Part shown: positions 27,046 to 36,814 of the stretch, in pieces
Position numbering within the stretch: position 1 is the first letter of the stretch
How the letters are laid out: each line of letters opens with the position of its first letter
NCBI RefSeq assembly: GCF_002160865.1
Contig: NZ_NFLJ01000007.1
Span: 1-64,000 of the forward strand
Reading direction: 5' to 3'
DNA from: Massiliimicrobium timonense
Lineage (GTDB): Bacteria; Bacillota_I; Bacilli_A; Erysipelotrichales; Coprobacillaceae
DNA length: 64,000 nucleotides
The notes under the pieces: generated by a model
Database searches by the model: none
Seen by the model: the letters and a program-made list of their open reading frames with translations, nothing else
What the model was told of the DNA's origin: nothing
Program-made: the position numbers and the translations under genes

Positions 27046-27074
27046 ATATTATCATTTTATCATCTTATCGTCAA
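27046..27074 (-). promoter_or_regulatory. Promoter of rplU-prp-rpmA
   Basis: TTGACG (27074-27069) and TAATAT (27051-27046) on the minus strand are spaced 17 bases, just upstream of the L21-type leader. Confidence 0.75.
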
Positions 27075-27082
27075 TATTTTTT

Positions 27083-27124
27083 TAAAACATTCTCATTTCT
27101 TTATTGATTTCTTGGATGAGAATG
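27083..27124 (-). terminator. Terminator of the xer recombinase gene, stop codon in the loop
   Basis: CATTCTCAT (27088-27096) and ATGAGAATG (27116-27124) form a nine-bp stem with a 19-base loop holding the TAA stop, followed by TTTT on the minus strand. Confidence 0.65.
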
Positions 27125-28006
27125 ATCATAAACCTCTTTTAAATGCTGATTGGTAATATGAGTATAGACTTGGGTTGTTGATAAATTGGCATGTCCTAAC
27201 AACTCTTGAACAACACGAATATCAAGACCCTGTTCCAATAAATGAGTTGCAAAAGAATGACGAATCGTATGTGGATGAATCTTCTTAGTTGGATCATAAT
27301 TTTTCACAACCCGATCCACAATATCTTCAACACCACGATTTGTAAGTGGTTTTCCTAATTTATTAACAAATACATAATTATGATCTTGATGTGCTTTCAT
27401 CATGATTTCATAACGATCATTTTCAATATAATCTTTCAGCCACTTGGCAGCCAAATCATGAAAAGGCACATAACGATCCTTCCCACCTTTTCCATGAATA
27501 AACAATAACTGTCTGGAAAAATCAATTTGTGACAACTGCATTTCAACGACTTCCAGACAACGTAGCCCTGAGGCATACATCAATTCCAACATAGCTTTAT
27601 TACGACGCCCTAAAACTGTATGTGTATCAATACTATCTAATAAATCCAACATTTCATCCATATAAAGAAAGTCTGGTTGACGCTGTGGTTCTTTTAAAGA
27701 CTCAACCAAAAGGAATGGATTATCATCAAGCAATTCTTCTTTTTGTAAATAACGATATAATCCTCTTAAACTGCTCATTTTATGATTAATCGTTTTAGGT
27801 GATAAACTTTTAGTATGTAAATATGCCAGATAACCTCTTAAAAAAGAATATTGAACAGCCCCAAAGCTTTCTATACCTTCACGATGACAATAGTCAATAA
27901 ATTCATAAATATCTCTTTGATACCCCGTAACTGTTAAAGCAGAATACTTTTTGACATATTGTAAATAAGACAAGTAGTCATTTGCCATTTTTGCAAAATC
28001 AGACAT
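27101..28006 (-). CDS. Xer-type tyrosine recombinase (XerC/XerD)
   Basis: This 301-residue recombinase has an N-terminal SAM-like core-binding domain ([20 protein letters not shown]) and a catalytic domain with Arg in [15 protein letters not shown] near 148, Lys in [12 protein letters not shown] near 175, [20 protein letters not shown] near 247 with the H-x-x-R motif, and nucleophile Tyr in TTQVYTH near 282. Downstream of trmFO this is the position of B. subtilis codV (xerC). It likely resolves chromosome dimers at dif. It overlaps trmFO by eight bases. Confidence 0.9.
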   Translation of the reverse strand: MSDFAKMANDYLSYLQYVKKYSALTVTGYQRDIYEFIDYCHREGIESFGAVQYSFLRGYLAYLHTKSLSPKTINHKMSSLRGLYRYLQKEELLDDNPFLLVESLKEPQRQPDFLYMDEMLDLLDSIDTHTVLGRRNKAMLELMYASGLRCLEVVEMQLSQIDFSRQLLFIHGKGGKDRYVPFHDLAAKWLKDYIENDRYEIMMKAHQDHNYVFVNKLGKPLTNRGVEDIVDRVVKNYDPTKKIHPHTIRHSFATHLLEQGLDIRVVQELLGHANLSTTQVYTHITNQHLKEVYDHSHPRNQ

Positions 28007-29288
28007 GACTTAAAAAATCCTCCATCACTGTTATTGCACGATTTGCATAAGCTTCTTTACGTTCTTTTTTCTTCACACGTGTCAAAAGATCTGGCAAAAT
28101 ACCAAAATTAGCTTTCATAGGTTGAAAATTATTTTCATCCCCATGTGTAATATAATAAGCCAATGATCCCATCACTGTTTCACGAGGGAAAATAAGCAGT
28201 GGCTGTTTTTGTAAATATCTTGCCATATTCATTCCCGCAACCATACCACTTTGCGCAGACTCTACATATCCTTCTACTCCTGTCATTTGTCCAGCAAAAA
28301 ACAAATCATCACGATTTATAAATTGATAAGTTTCTCGAAGATAACGTGGCGAACATATAAAGCAATTACGATGCATCACACCATAACGCACAATTTTCGC
28401 ATTTTCTAAACCGGGAATCATATGAATAATACGTTCCTGTTCTCCCCATTTTAAATGTGTCTGAAAACCAACGATGTTGTATAATGAACCCACTGCATTA
28501 TCCTGTCTTAACTGAACAACCGCATAGGGTCTTTGTCCGTCTTTTTCTAATCCTACTGGTTTCATTGGTCCAAAAAGCAATGTCTGTTGACCACGTCTGG
28601 CAATTTCTTCAAAAGGCATACAACCTTCAAAAAACTTTTCTTCAAAATCTTTGGGTTTGACAACTTCAGCATTGATTAAAGCATCATAAAAAGCTTCAAA
28701 TTCTTCTTTGGTCATTGGACAATTAATATATTCGGCATCACCTTTATCATAACGAGATTTCATATAAGCTTTTGAAAAATCAATACTTTCTTTTTCAATG
28801 ATAGGAGCTGCCGCATCATAAAAATAGAAATAATCTTGTTGTAATAAATCTTGAATCTTTTGTGACAAATGAGTACTTGTCAACGGACCTGAAGCAATGA
28901 TTGTCGGTCCTGCTGGAATCTCAGTAACTTCTTCTCTTACAATCTCAATAAGAGGTTGAGATTCAATATATTCAGTAATCGCTTTTGAAAAACCCTCACG
29001 GTCAACAGCCAGCGAACCACCCGCTGGTACTTGATGTTCCCTTGCAAATTTGATAATGAGGCTGTTATTCATTTCCATCTCTTTTTTTAAGACACCCACT
29101 GCATTATTTAATCCATCCGCTCTTAATGAATTAGAACAGACCAGTTCCGCAAAATATTCTGTTTTATGAGCTCCCGTTGTCTGATGTGGACGCATTTCAT
29201 AGAGGCGAACAGGAATCTGACGTAAAATCAGCTGATGTGCCGCTTCCACTCCTGCTAATCCACCACCAATAATATTGACTCTTTCCAT
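27999..29288 (-). CDS. trmFO: TrmFO, folate-dependent tRNA uridine-54 methyltransferase
   Basis: This 429-residue flavoprotein starts with a Rossmann dinucleotide motif [20 protein letters not shown], followed by [20 protein letters not shown] and CSNSLR, which is specific to TrmFO/Gid. Later motifs are [20 protein letters not shown] near residue 330 and the NFGILPDL tail. It uses methylene-tetrahydrofolate and FADH2 to make ribothymidine at tRNA position 54. It sits between topA and xer as in Bacillus. Confidence 0.95.
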   Translation of the reverse strand: MERVNIIGGGLAGVEAAHQLILRQIPVRLYEMRPHQTTGAHKTEYFAELVCSNSLRADGLNNAVGVLKKEMEMNNSLIIKFAREHQVPAGGSLAVDREGFSKAITEYIESQPLIEIVREEVTEIPAGPTIIASGPLTSTHLSQKIQDLLQQDYFYFYDAAAPIIEKESIDFSKAYMKSRYDKGDAEYINCPMTKEEFEAFYDALINAEVVKPKDFEEKFFEGCMPFEEIARRGQQTLLFGPMKPVGLEKDGQRPYAVVQLRQDNAVGSLYNIVGFQTHLKWGEQERIIHMIPGLENAKIVRYGVMHRNCFICSPRYLRETYQFINRDDLFFAGQMTGVEGYVESAQSGMVAGMNMARYLQKQPLLIFPRETVMGSLAYYITHGDENNFQPMKANFGILPDLLTRVKKKERKEAYANRAITVMEDFLSHV

Positions 29289-29303
29289 ATTTTTTCCTTT
29301 CTA

Positions 29304-29325
29304 AAAAGTCCCATATGGGACTTTT
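29304..29325. terminator. Palindromic terminator after topA
   Basis: The 22-bp perfect palindrome AAAAGTCCCAT / ATGGGACTTTT overlaps the topA TAA stop, with T residues following on the minus strand. Confidence 0.82.
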
Positions 29326-31399
29326 ATTTAATAATTGTTTTGCATTTTGGATAAGCTGAACAAGCTTTAAATTCTCCAAAACGTCCTTTTTTAATGACAA
29401 TAGGACTACCACAATTAGGACAAACTTCATCCGTCATAACTGGTTCAGCTTTCTTCTTTTCACTTTTAATATATTTACATTCAGGATAATTAGAACAAGC
29501 TTCAAACTTGCCATAGCGTCCTGTCTTATACACCATTGGACTACCACATTTTGGACAGTTTTCTCCTGTATATTCAATCGTTTCTGGCTCTTTTTTAATA
29601 TACTTACAAGTTGGATAATTTGAACAAGCAACAAATGAACCATATTTTCCTTTACGAATAACTAAATCCCCACCACATTCTGGACACGTTTCTCCTGTTT
29701 TTTGTGGTTGAATCTGCTCCATTTTCTCATAAGCATTAGCAAGTAATGGTTCAAACTTATCTTCAAAAGTTGTTAAAGCATGTACATAATCATCATGCCC
29801 TTCCGCAATTTCATCTAACTCCTGTTCCATTTGTGCTGTATATTCAACATTAATAATACTATCAAAAAATTCAACCAGTTTATCATTCGTTAAAATACCA
29901 GATTCAGTAGGTTTAAATGCCTTATCAATGACTTCAACATATTGTCTTGTCACAATTGTATCAATAATACTTGCATAAGTACTTGGACGTCCAATTCCTA
30001 AATCTTCAAGTTCTTTAATCAATTTTGCTTCACTATAACGTGCTGGTGGTTTTGTAAAGTGTTGTGACTTTTGAATATCTTGGCTTAAAAGTTTTTCATC
30101 CACCACAACTTCTGGAAGCAATTCATCATTTTGCTTTTCATAAGCTCCATAAACTCTTAAATATCCATCAAATTGAATAACCGAACCACTCGCTCTAAAT
30201 TCATAGCCATTGTTATCTAATGAAAGTGTTGTTGCATTTAACTTAGCCGGTGCCATCAAAGAAGCCATCGCTCTAGCATAAATTAAAGCATATAATTTAT
30301 ATTCATCATGACTTAAATATTCTTTCACACTTTCTGGTGTACGCATAATACTTGTTGGTCTAATTCCTTCATGGGCATCTTGGACATTTTCTTTTTTCTT
30401 AGAAACCTTGACATTACCTACATAATCTTTTCCGTATTTTTCACTAATATACTGCTTTGTTTCATGAATAAAACTTTCTGATAAACGAATCGAATCCGTT
30501 CTCATATACGTAATCAAACCAACTGTTTCATTTCCAATATCTACCCCTTCATAAAGCTTTTGAGCAATCATCATTGTACGTTTTGCCTTAAAGTTTAATT
30601 TAGAAGAAGCTTCCTGTTGTAAAGTTGATGTAATAAACGGTGGTTTAGATGCACGTTTCTTTTGTGATTTTTTAACATCACTAACAATAAATTCTTTATT
30701 TAAAGATTCATATACCGCATTTGTTTCTTCTTCATTATGAAGCTCAATCTTATGATGATTATGTTTAGCCAATTCAGCTTCAAACATGATATCATCTTTT
30801 TCAAAGATAGCTTTGACTTTCCAGTATTCTTCTGGAACAAACGCTTCTATTTCTTTTTCTCTTTCACAAATCAATCTCAATGCCACTGATTGAACACGTC
30901 CAGCTGATTTTGATTTAATCTTCTTTTGTAATAATTTAGAAAGTTTAAATCCAATAATACGATCTAAAACCCTTCTTGTCTCCTGAGATTTCACAAGATT
31001 CTGATCAATTGTACGAGGATTTTTTAAAGCATTAATAACAGCATCATGTGTAATCTCATTAAAAACGATACGATTCGTTAAAGTTTCATCCAAGCCTAAA
31101 ACTTCAGCCAGATGCCATGAAATAGCTTCCCCTTCACGGTCAGGGTCAGTTGCCAAATAAACATAATCTGCTTCTTTGACACATTTCTTCAATTCCTTAA
31201 CAACATCTTTTTTATCCTTATTAATGACATAATGTGGTTTAAAATCATTTTCCACATCAACTCCTAAACCACCTTTTCCAGTGGTTGCCAAGTCCCTAAT
31301 ATGTCCTTTTGATGAAGTCACTTCAAAATCAGCACCCAAATACTTTTGAATTGTTTTTGATTTTGAAGGTGATTCGACAATCACTAAATTCTTACCCAT
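29324..31399 (-). CDS. topA: DNA topoisomerase I
   Basis: This 691-residue type IA topoisomerase has a Toprim domain (NLVIVESPSKSKTIQKYLGA and TDPDREGEAISWHLAEVLGL), the active Tyr in GLITYMRTDSIRLSE near residue 300, and three C-terminal four-Cys zinc ribbons (CPECGGDL, CPKCGSPM, CPNCGSPI). It relaxes negative supercoils. ATG 31399 is chosen since TAGGAGGT lies a few bases upstream; the open frame extends to 31495 and would overlap dprA. Confidence 0.96.
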   Translation of the reverse strand: MGKNLVIVESPSKSKTIQKYLGADFEVTSSKGHIRDLATTGKGGLGVDVENDFKPHYVINKDKKDVVKELKKCVKEADYVYLATDPDREGEAISWHLAEVLGLDETLTNRIVFNEITHDAVINALKNPRTIDQNLVKSQETRRVLDRIIGFKLSKLLQKKIKSKSAGRVQSVALRLICEREKEIEAFVPEEYWKVKAIFEKDDIMFEAELAKHNHHKIELHNEEETNAVYESLNKEFIVSDVKKSQKKRASKPPFITSTLQQEASSKLNFKAKRTMMIAQKLYEGVDIGNETVGLITYMRTDSIRLSESFIHETKQYISEKYGKDYVGNVKVSKKKENVQDAHEGIRPTSIMRTPESVKEYLSHDEYKLYALIYARAMASLMAPAKLNATTLSLDNNGYEFRASGSVIQFDGYLRVYGAYEKQNDELLPEVVVDEKLLSQDIQKSQHFTKPPARYSEAKLIKELEDLGIGRPSTYASIIDTIVTRQYVEVIDKAFKPTESGILTNDKLVEFFDSIINVEYTAQMEQELDEIAEGHDDYVHALTTFEDKFEPLLANAYEKMEQIQPQKTGETCPECGGDLVIRKGKYGSFVACSNYPTCKYIKKEPETIEYTGENCPKCGSPMVYKTGRYGKFEACSNYPECKYIKSEKKKAEPVMTDEVCPNCGSPIVIKKGRFGEFKACSAYPKCKTIIK

Positions 31400-31448
31400 C
31401 ATATTACCTCCTACGTGTTTTCTATTATTAAGTCTTTTTTCTAATTTG

Positions 31449-32213
31449 TCAACCATAATCTTCATCTTCCATAATATCCTGAGCACTTGAAACAAGTCTG
31501 GCTCCCTGTTTAATCAATTCATTACAACCTTCATAATCATCAAAACGTCCGGGAATACAATAAATCTCCTTTCCCTGTTCTAAAGCATAACCTGCAGTAA
31601 TCATTGTTCCACTTTTCTGTTTGGCTTCGCTAATCAATAAACTATAGGACAGGCCAGCAATAATACGATTACGAAAAGGAAATAGACGCTTTTGTGGTGC
31701 CGTATAAAAAGGATATTCACTTAAAACCAATTGATGTTTTTTCAGTTCCTCATATAACAATCCATTTTCCTTAGGATAGCAATATTCAATCCCAGTTCCT
31801 AGAACAGCAATTGTTTTCCCACCATAAGCAATCGCATTCTGATGAGCTACTGTATCAATACCTCGTGCCATTCCACTGACAATGGTATACCCATTTTGAA
31901 CCAAATCTTTCACAAAAAGATGCGTTGCACGTTTCCCATAATCACTCATCTGACGCATTCCTACCACACCAATCGTCTTTGTTTTCAACAAAGATAAATC
32001 ACCATAGTAGTATAAAACAAATGGTGGACAGTTAATCTGTTTTAATAACTCTGGATACTCATCACTAAAGATTGTTATGTACTGACATTTCATTTGTTTT
32101 ATTAACTCCACTTTTAATCTTTCATTCACTCTTTCTTTATTCATTAAAGCATTATAGATTTTTTGAAAATCTCCATCATACTTTAAAGAAAAATACAATA
32201 CTAATTCTTCCAT
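31449..32213 (-). CDS. dprA: DNA-processing protein DprA
   Basis: This 254-residue protein has the DprA Rossmann fold: KTIGVVGMRQMSDYGKRATH near residue 80, SGMARGIDTVAHQNAIAYGG near residue 115, AVLGTGIEYCYPKEN near 140 and SGTMITAGYALEQGKEIYCI near 200. It loads RecA onto incoming single strands in transformation. The winged-helix domain of longer DprA proteins is missing. It precedes topA as in Bacillus and belongs functionally with comEA/comEC. Confidence 0.93.
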   Translation of the reverse strand: MEELVLYFSLKYDGDFQKIYNALMNKERVNERLKVELIKQMKCQYITIFSDEYPELLKQINCPPFVLYYYGDLSLLKTKTIGVVGMRQMSDYGKRATHLFVKDLVQNGYTIVSGMARGIDTVAHQNAIAYGGKTIAVLGTGIEYCYPKENGLLYEELKKHQLVLSEYPFYTAPQKRLFPFRNRIIAGLSYSLLISEAKQKSGTMITAGYALEQGKEIYCIPGRFDDYEGCNELIKQGARLVSSAQDIMEDEDYG

Positions 32214-32289
32214 ATAATTACCCTCCTATTATTTATATACGCAAAAATTTTGTATTTTTCTTTTTTTCTATGAAAATTTTTTTAAAATT

Positions 32290-32320
32290 AAAAACAATTC
32301 ATACTTTTTGAATTGTTTTT
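32290..32320 (-). terminator. Intrinsic terminator after rnhB
   Basis: AAAAACAATTC (32290-32300) pairs with GAATTGTTTTT (32310-32320), extended by an A-T pair, with a small loop. It lies 15 bases after the rnhB stop and separates rnhB from dprA, which would then need its own promoter in the AT-rich gap to 32214. Confidence 0.82.
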
Positions 32321-32335
32321 AATCAATTATACATC

Positions 32336-32968
32336 TTAAAAATCATCAAACAAACTCATTTGCTGATTCAAAACATCAATAACAGGTTGAAAAGAACGTC
32401 GATGAATAGGAGTCACTCCGTATGCTTTTAAAGCTTCTTTATGTTGTTTTGTTGGATAGCCTTTATGTTTTTCAAAACCATATTCGGGATAAATCTTGGC
32501 ATAATCATTCATGATATGGTCACGTGTCACTTTTGCTAAAATACTGGCAGCACCAATACTCAAAGACTTAGCATCTCCTTTGACAATCGCTTGATGTTCA
32601 ATCACATCACCTAGTGGCATAGCATCTGTCAAAGCATAATCTGGTCGAATAGAAAGATGATCAATCGCATCAATCATCCCTTTTTTACTGGCTTGATAAA
32701 CATTAAGGCGATCTACATCTGCAACATCAATAATTTCAATCTGATAGGCCAATGCTTCTTGAATAATAATCTGATAGAGTTCTTCACGCTTTTTTTCAGT
32801 AAGTTTTTTAGAATCGTTAATCTTATCATTATAATATCCTTGAGGGAAAATGACTGCTCCTACAACTAAAGGTCCTGCCATTGGTCCACGTCCTGCTTCA
32901 TCCAGTCCTACAATATATTTCTTTCCTAAATCATAAGCCTGTTGTTCAAACTTTAAACGTTCACACAT
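32336..32968 (-). CDS. rnhB: Ribonuclease HII
   Basis: This 210-residue protein has IVGLDEAGRGPMAGPLVVGA near residue 18, carrying the catalytic DEAGRG, then DSKKLTEKKREELY, the acidic YALTDAMPLGD near residue 115 and GYPTKQHKEALKAYGVTPIH with the C-terminal family signature. It removes ribonucleotides from DNA. ATG 32968 follows GGGAGGA by about seven bases; it overlaps rbgA by 16 bases. Confidence 0.95.
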   Translation of the reverse strand: MCERLKFEQQAYDLGKKYIVGLDEAGRGPMAGPLVVGAVIFPQGYYNDKINDSKKLTEKKREELYQIIIQEALAYQIEIIDVADVDRLNVYQASKKGMIDAIDHLSIRPDYALTDAMPLGDVIEHQAIVKGDAKSLSIGAASILAKVTRDHIMNDYAKIYPEYGFEKHKGYPTKQHKEALKAYGVTPIHRRSFQPVIDVLNQQMSLFDDF

Positions 32969-33840
32969 GAAAGATCCTCCCAAGTGATTTTTCCAATACT
33001 ACCATCATTAATTTCACTGAAGAAAACTTCCATAACTCGATCATAATCCGTTTCACCTTTCAAAGGTTTGATTTTTCTCACTTTAGCAATATGATCAAAT
33101 GCATCAACAATCCAGTTTTCATTTTCTAAATCAATTTCCAATTGATATCGGTCTTTTAATAATTGAGGATAATGCAAAGATAAATAACGCATGGCCGCAA
33201 TAAATAAATCATCTAAAGGTAAAATACTTTGTTTAATTGAACCAAGTAAAGCTATGTTTTGTGCAACATGTGCATCATCTAATTTAGGCCATAGAACACC
33301 CGGTGTATCAAACAATTCAAAATCTTTCGCAACTCTAATGATTTGTTGTGCTTTTGTCACACCCGGTTTATTCCCCGTGACTGTTGCCTTTCGATTAGCC
33401 AGTCTATTAATAAAAGTAGATTTACCTACATTAGGTATTCCTAACACCATTGCTCTCATAGCACGTGGTTTTAAACCTCTGGCTTTTTCTTTTTCCATTT
33501 TATCCTTTAATACATAACGACATTTTTCAATGATTTTTTGATATTCATTAAAATTTTTCAAGTTCACACTCATAGCCTGATAACCACATTGTTCATAATA
33601 TTGTACCCATTGTTTGGTATATTGATCATCAGCCATATCTTTTTTTGTTAAAATGATAAAACGAGGTTTATTTTTGATGATTTCATTAATCATTGGATTT
33701 TTAGAAGAATACGGAGCACGTGCATCTACCAGTTCAATCACAATATCAACAACTTTGATTTTTTCACTGATTTCCCTTCTGGCTTTTGCCATATGACCCG
33801 GAAACCAATGAATATTCATTTTTGTATTTTCATTAGCCAT
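32953..33840 (-). CDS. rbgA: Ribosome biogenesis GTPase RbgA (YlqF)
   Basis: This 295-residue GTPase has circularly permuted motifs: G4 (ILTKKDMAD) near residue 61 comes before G1 (GIPNVGKSTFINRL) near residue 134 and G3 (LFDTPGVLWP) near residue 178. IHWFPGHMAKARREI at the N-terminus is diagnostic of YlqF. It takes part in late 50S maturation. It lies between lepB and rnhB; Bacillus has rplS-rbgA-rnhB without lepB. Confidence 0.95.
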   Translation of the reverse strand: MANENTKMNIHWFPGHMAKARREISEKIKVVDIVIELVDARAPYSSKNPMINEIIKNKPRFIILTKKDMADDQYTKQWVQYYEQCGYQAMSVNLKNFNEYQKIIEKCRYVLKDKMEKEKARGLKPRAMRAMVLGIPNVGKSTFINRLANRKATVTGNKPGVTKAQQIIRVAKDFELFDTPGVLWPKLDDAHVAQNIALLGSIKQSILPLDDLFIAAMRYLSLHYPQLLKDRYQLEIDLENENWIVDAFDHIAKVRKIKPLKGETDYDRVMEVFFSEINDGSIGKITWEDLSCVNV

Positions 33841-33852
33841 AACGACACCTCC

Positions 33853-34395
33853 TTAATCAATCCACTGAATATCAGAAAAAGGATAAATCACTAACCCTTT
33901 CATACCCACAATATCATCCAATCGAAAAGGTCCTAATTCTCTTGAATCGGTTGAACGCAAACGATTATCACCCATTACAAAATATTCACCATCTGCTAAA
34001 GTCACTTCAAAATCATCAGTAAATTGATCAACATTATAAGTAATTTTTGCTTTTTCAACAAAATCATCATCTAAAAAATCTTGTTCAATATGATTTCCAT
34101 TAATATACAATTCATCATTCATAAACTTCACTGTTTCATTAGGTAAACCAATCACTCTTTTAATGATTTTTTCATTCAACTGTTGACTATTTAAAACAAC
34201 GATATCAAAACGTTGAATATTATCTTCTTGAATACCTGTTGCATTAATCATAGCAATACTGTGATCATGGAGAGTATTCTCCATTGAAACACCTTCTATT
34301 CTCACAGGAATAACGACAAACTTAAAAATACCAATTGTCAGTGCAATCACAACAATAATTTCAATAAGAGAAATATATATTTTCTTTTTATTCAC
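33853..34395 (-). CDS. lepB: Signal peptidase I
   Basis: This 180-residue type I signal peptidase has one N-terminal membrane helix (IYISLIEIIVVIALTIGIFK), catalytic Ser in GVSMENTLHD near residue 36, catalytic Lys in KIIKRVIGLPNE near residue 76, and the conserved box YFVMGDNRLRSTDSRELGPF near residue 140. It cleaves signal peptides of exported proteins at the outer membrane face. The start is GTG 34395 with AAGGAG eight bases upstream; the frame is open to 34422 but lacks a site there. Confidence 0.93.
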   Translation of the reverse strand: MNKKKIYISLIEIIVVIALTIGIFKFVVIPVRIEGVSMENTLHDHSIAMINATGIQEDNIQRFDIVVLNSQQLNEKIIKRVIGLPNETVKFMNDELYINGNHIEQDFLDDDFVEKAKITYNVDQFTDDFEVTLADGEYFVMGDNRLRSTDSRELGPFRLDDIVGMKGLVIYPFSDIQWID

Positions 34396-34461
34396 ACTTA
34401 TCGCTCCTTGTATCATATTCAAACACTTTTTATTATAACTTTAAATAATCAAAAAGGCTAG

Positions 34462-34490
34462 AAAAAAAAGTATGGGAAAATCCCATACTT
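34462..34490 (-). terminator. Intrinsic terminator of rplS
   Basis: AAGTATGGGA (34468-34477) and TCCCATACTT (34481-34490) close a three-base loop and are followed by a T run on the minus strand, two bases after the rplS stop. Confidence 0.9.
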
Positions 34491-34491
34491 C

Positions 34492-34842
34492 CTATTTACG
34501 AATTTCTTTAATTCTTGCAGCTTTTCCAGATAATCCACGTAAGTAATGTAATTTAGCTCTACGTACTTTACCAATTTTAGCAACTTCAATTCTATCAATA
34601 ATTGGTGAATGAAGTGGGAAAACTCTTTCTACACCAACTTGGTAAGAAATTTTTCTGACTGTAAAAGTTTCAGAAATTCCTCCACCTTTTCTAGCGATAC
34701 AAACACCTTCAAATAACTGAGTACGTGTTTTGTCACCTTCTTGAATTTTAACATAAACTTTTAAAGTATCTCCAGGTTTAAAATCTGGAATGTCATTTCT
34801 TAATTGTTTTTTTGTAATTTCTTGTACTAATTGCATATTCAT
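34492..34842 (-). CDS. rplS: Large ribosomal subunit protein bL19
   Basis: This 116-residue protein contains [20 protein letters not shown] and [20 protein letters not shown], then [20 protein letters not shown], the bL19 core, ending [13 protein letters not shown] 34842 follows AGGAGG by ten bases; the open frame reaches 34884 with a non-family extension that overlaps the candidate leader. It has a strong terminator directly after the stop. Confidence 0.96.
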   Translation of the reverse strand: MNMQLVQEITKKQLRNDIPDFKPGDTLKVYVKIQEGDKTRTQLFEGVCIARKGGGISETFTVRKISYQVGVERVFPLHSPIIDRIEVAKIGKVRRAKLHYLRGLSGKAARIKEIRK

Positions 34843-34849
34843 GATATGA

Positions 34850-34940
34850 CTTCCTCCTTCACAATATTTATCTACGAAGTTCATACGTTATGTAACCAGC
34901 GGAGCTTCTGCGTCCAAAGACTTAAAGATATTATCATTTT
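34850..34940 (-). ncRNA. Candidate L19-type ribosomal leader
   Basis: The gap between trmD and rplS reads on the minus strand TTTGGACGCAGAAGCTCCGC, then TGGTTACATAACGTATGAAC, with short pairing segments and then the AAGGAGGA site. Its position and GC-richer content compared with other gaps suggest a structured leader like the Firmicute L19 leader. I cannot confirm the fold by eye. Confidence 0.4.
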
Positions 34941-34952
34941 TCATCATGAAAA

Positions 34953-35672
34953 TCAATCTTTTTTTGTGATTTTCTCTAATATTTTCAATTCTTCATCACT
35001 CAACACTCTATTTTTTAATAAATCTGGACGTTTGAGATAAGTTTTTCTTAAAGACTGTTCTAAACGCCATTGACGAATATTTTCATGATGACCACTCATC
35101 AAAACATCTGGAACACAATTGCCATCGTATTCATAGGGACGGGTATATTGAGGATATTCTAACAACCCTTGACTAAATGAATCATCTTCGTGTGAAGCTT
35201 CACGAATAGCACCATCTAATAAACGAATAATCGCATCACAGCATACCATACTGGCTAATTCTCCACCCGTTAAGACATAATCACCAATTGATAACTCCAT
35301 ATCCACATAATCACGGATACGTTCATCGAAACCTTCATAATGACCACAAATAAAGATAAGATGTTTTTCCAAAGACAACTGATAACTTAACTGCTGATGG
35401 AGAGTCTGACCTTGTGGTGACATCAAAATCACAAGACTGTCAGGAGTTGTCAATGTCTTTAAACAATCAATAATAGGTTGACACATCAAAACCATCCCCT
35501 GTCCTCCACCATAAGGATAATCATCTACTTTTTTATGTTTATTATCAGCAAATTCACGAAAATTATGAATATGAACATCCACAACCTGTGAATCAATAGC
35601 ACGTTTGATAATAGAAGTCTTTAAAAAGCCATCAAACATCTCTGGAAACAATGAAAGAATATCAATCTTCAT
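34953..35672 (-). CDS. trmD: tRNA (guanine-37-N1)-methyltransferase TrmD
   Basis: This 239-residue SPOUT methyltransferase starts [20 protein letters not shown]. The SAM-binding deep knot is seen in [16 protein letters not shown] near residue 55, [20 protein letters not shown] near residue 110 and [15 protein letters not shown] near residue 130. It makes m1G37, which prevents frameshifting. The start lies within the last codons of rimM (11-base overlap), with GAAGG upstream. Confidence 0.95.
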   Translation of the reverse strand: MKIDILSLFPEMFDGFLKTSIIKRAIDSQVVDVHIHNFREFADNKHKKVDDYPYGGGQGMVLMCQPIIDCLKTLTTPDSLVILMSPQGQTLHQQLSYQLSLEKHLIFICGHYEGFDERIRDYVDMELSIGDYVLTGGELASMVCCDAIIRLLDGAIREASHEDDSFSQGLLEYPQYTRPYEYDGNCVPDVLMSGHHENIRQWRLEQSLRKTYLKRPDLLKNRVLSDEELKILEKITKKD

Positions 35673-36165
35673 CATAGAAACCTTCAATCAAATGAACATC
35701 GATACGTTGATGTTCAATATCTTCATTTGTTATAAAAGCATCCACATAAGGAATCATGATTTTTTGTTGACCTTGTACAACTAAAATATCATGATGATCA
35801 TATAATTGAACATCTTGAACTTTCCCAATATATTTTCCATCATTATAGACTTCGCATCCAATAATATCACTAATATAATATTCATTTTCATCCAACAAAC
35901 TCTCATCCTTCATCGCATAAAGTAAACATCCTTTATACTTTTCAACTAAATTAATGTCACGATAACCTTCAAAAGTCACAAGAATATGTCCTTTATGAAT
36001 ACGATATGAAGCCACAGTCATTTCCATCTTTTGTCCCTGATAATCAATAAAAAGCTGAGCTCCTCTCGCAAATCTTTCAGCCACAAAATCCGTTGAAGAT
36101 TTCACTTTTAATTCTCCTTTAATACCATGTGTATTGACAATTTTACCCACAATCACTTGATCCAT
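35662..36165 (-). CDS. rimM: Ribosome maturation factor RimM
   Basis: This 167-residue protein begins [20 protein letters not shown], the RimM N-terminal barrel, and has a PRC-barrel C-terminal domain ([20 protein letters not shown], then MIPYVDAFI). It acts in 30S head maturation with protein S19. GGGAGG precedes ATG 36165. The open frame to 36207 would reach the khpA stop. Confidence 0.94.
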   Translation of the reverse strand: MDQVIVGKIVNTHGIKGELKVKSSTDFVAERFARGAQLFIDYQGQKMEMTVASYRIHKGHILVTFEGYRDINLVEKYKGCLLYAMKDESLLDENEYYISDIIGCEVYNDGKYIGKVQDVQLYDHHDILVVQGQQKIMIPYVDAFITNEDIEHQRIDVHLIEGFYDED

Positions 36166-36207
36166 AATGAGCCTCCCTGATATAAAAAATAGATGTGCCA
36201 ACCACAT

Positions 36208-36459
36208 CTATTCTCCATAAGATTCAAATTTGATGTCTAATTTTTGATGATTTAAACGTCCACTTACTGACATAAATTGACGTATAGAATTAGCCATCAT
36301 ACCTTTTCTACCAATAAGTCTTGCAATATCACTCTTTGAAGCATAGACATATAATACAATTGTATCTTCATCTAATGAAGGCATCTGTCTGACTTCTAAT
36401 TTATCTTTTTCAACAACAAGTTCTCTTGCAAGATCCTGTAAAGTTTTGACGTAATCCAC
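36208..36459 (-). CDS. khpA: KH-domain RNA-binding protein KhpA (YlqC)
   Basis: This 83-residue protein is a single KH domain with the Gly-rich loop RLIGRKGMMANSIRQFMSVS near residue 53. In other Firmicutes KhpA pairs with KhpB/EloR and affects cell elongation and RNA binding. It sits between rpsP and rimM in the conserved order. The start is GTG 36459 with GGTGAT five bases upstream. Confidence 0.92.
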   Translation of the reverse strand: MDYVKTLQDLARELVVEKDKLEVRQMPSLDEDTIVLYVYASKSDIARLIGRKGMMANSIRQFMSVSGRLNHQKLDIKFESYGE

Positions 36460-36473
36460 TTTTTATCACCAGC

Positions 36474-36746
36474 TTATTTTTTTGCTTTTAAATCAGCAAA
36501 TTTTTTCATAATACCTTTTTGGCTTAATAAGTTTCTTACAGTATCAGATGGTTGAGCACCTTTGCTTAACCAAGCTAAAGTTTCTTCTTCTTTAATTGTG
36601 ACAACTGCTGGATTTTGTCTAGGATCATAAGTTCCTAATTGTTCTAAGAAACGTCCATCTCTAGGCATTCTTGAATCAGCTGCTACAATTCTATAAAATG
36701 GTGATTTTTTTGCACCCATTCTTTTTAATCTAATTTTTACTGCCAT
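36474..36746 (-). CDS. rpsP: Small ribosomal subunit protein bS16
   Basis: This 90-residue protein starts [20 protein letters not shown], followed by [20 protein letters not shown], the bS16 signature. TGGAGGA sets ATG 36746. It is the first gene after the P-type ATPase and has its own strong promoter. Confidence 0.96.
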   Translation of the reverse strand: MAVKIRLKRMGAKKSPFYRIVAADSRMPRDGRFLEQLGTYDPRQNPAVVTIKEEETLAWLSKGAQPSDTVRNLLSQKGIMKKFADLKAKK

Positions 36747-36780
36747 TAAATTTTCCTCCATTTATTGATTTTGCTTTCCT

Positions 36781-36808
36781 AGTATAACACATATAAATCA
36801 TCTGTCAA
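36781..36808 (-). promoter_or_regulatory. Promoter of the rpsP operon
   Basis: TTGACA (36808-36803) and TATACT (36786-36781) on the minus strand are spaced 16 bases, close to consensus, about 35 bases before rpsP. The -35 ends seven bases from the stop of the ATPase gene. Confidence 0.85.
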
Positions 36809-36814
36809 GTATTT

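Noticed and set aside
27101-28006. Tyrosine recombinase as an integrase of a mobile element
   Set aside because: Its position after trmFO and its length match the chromosomal Xer gene; there are no attachment-site repeats or phage genes near it.
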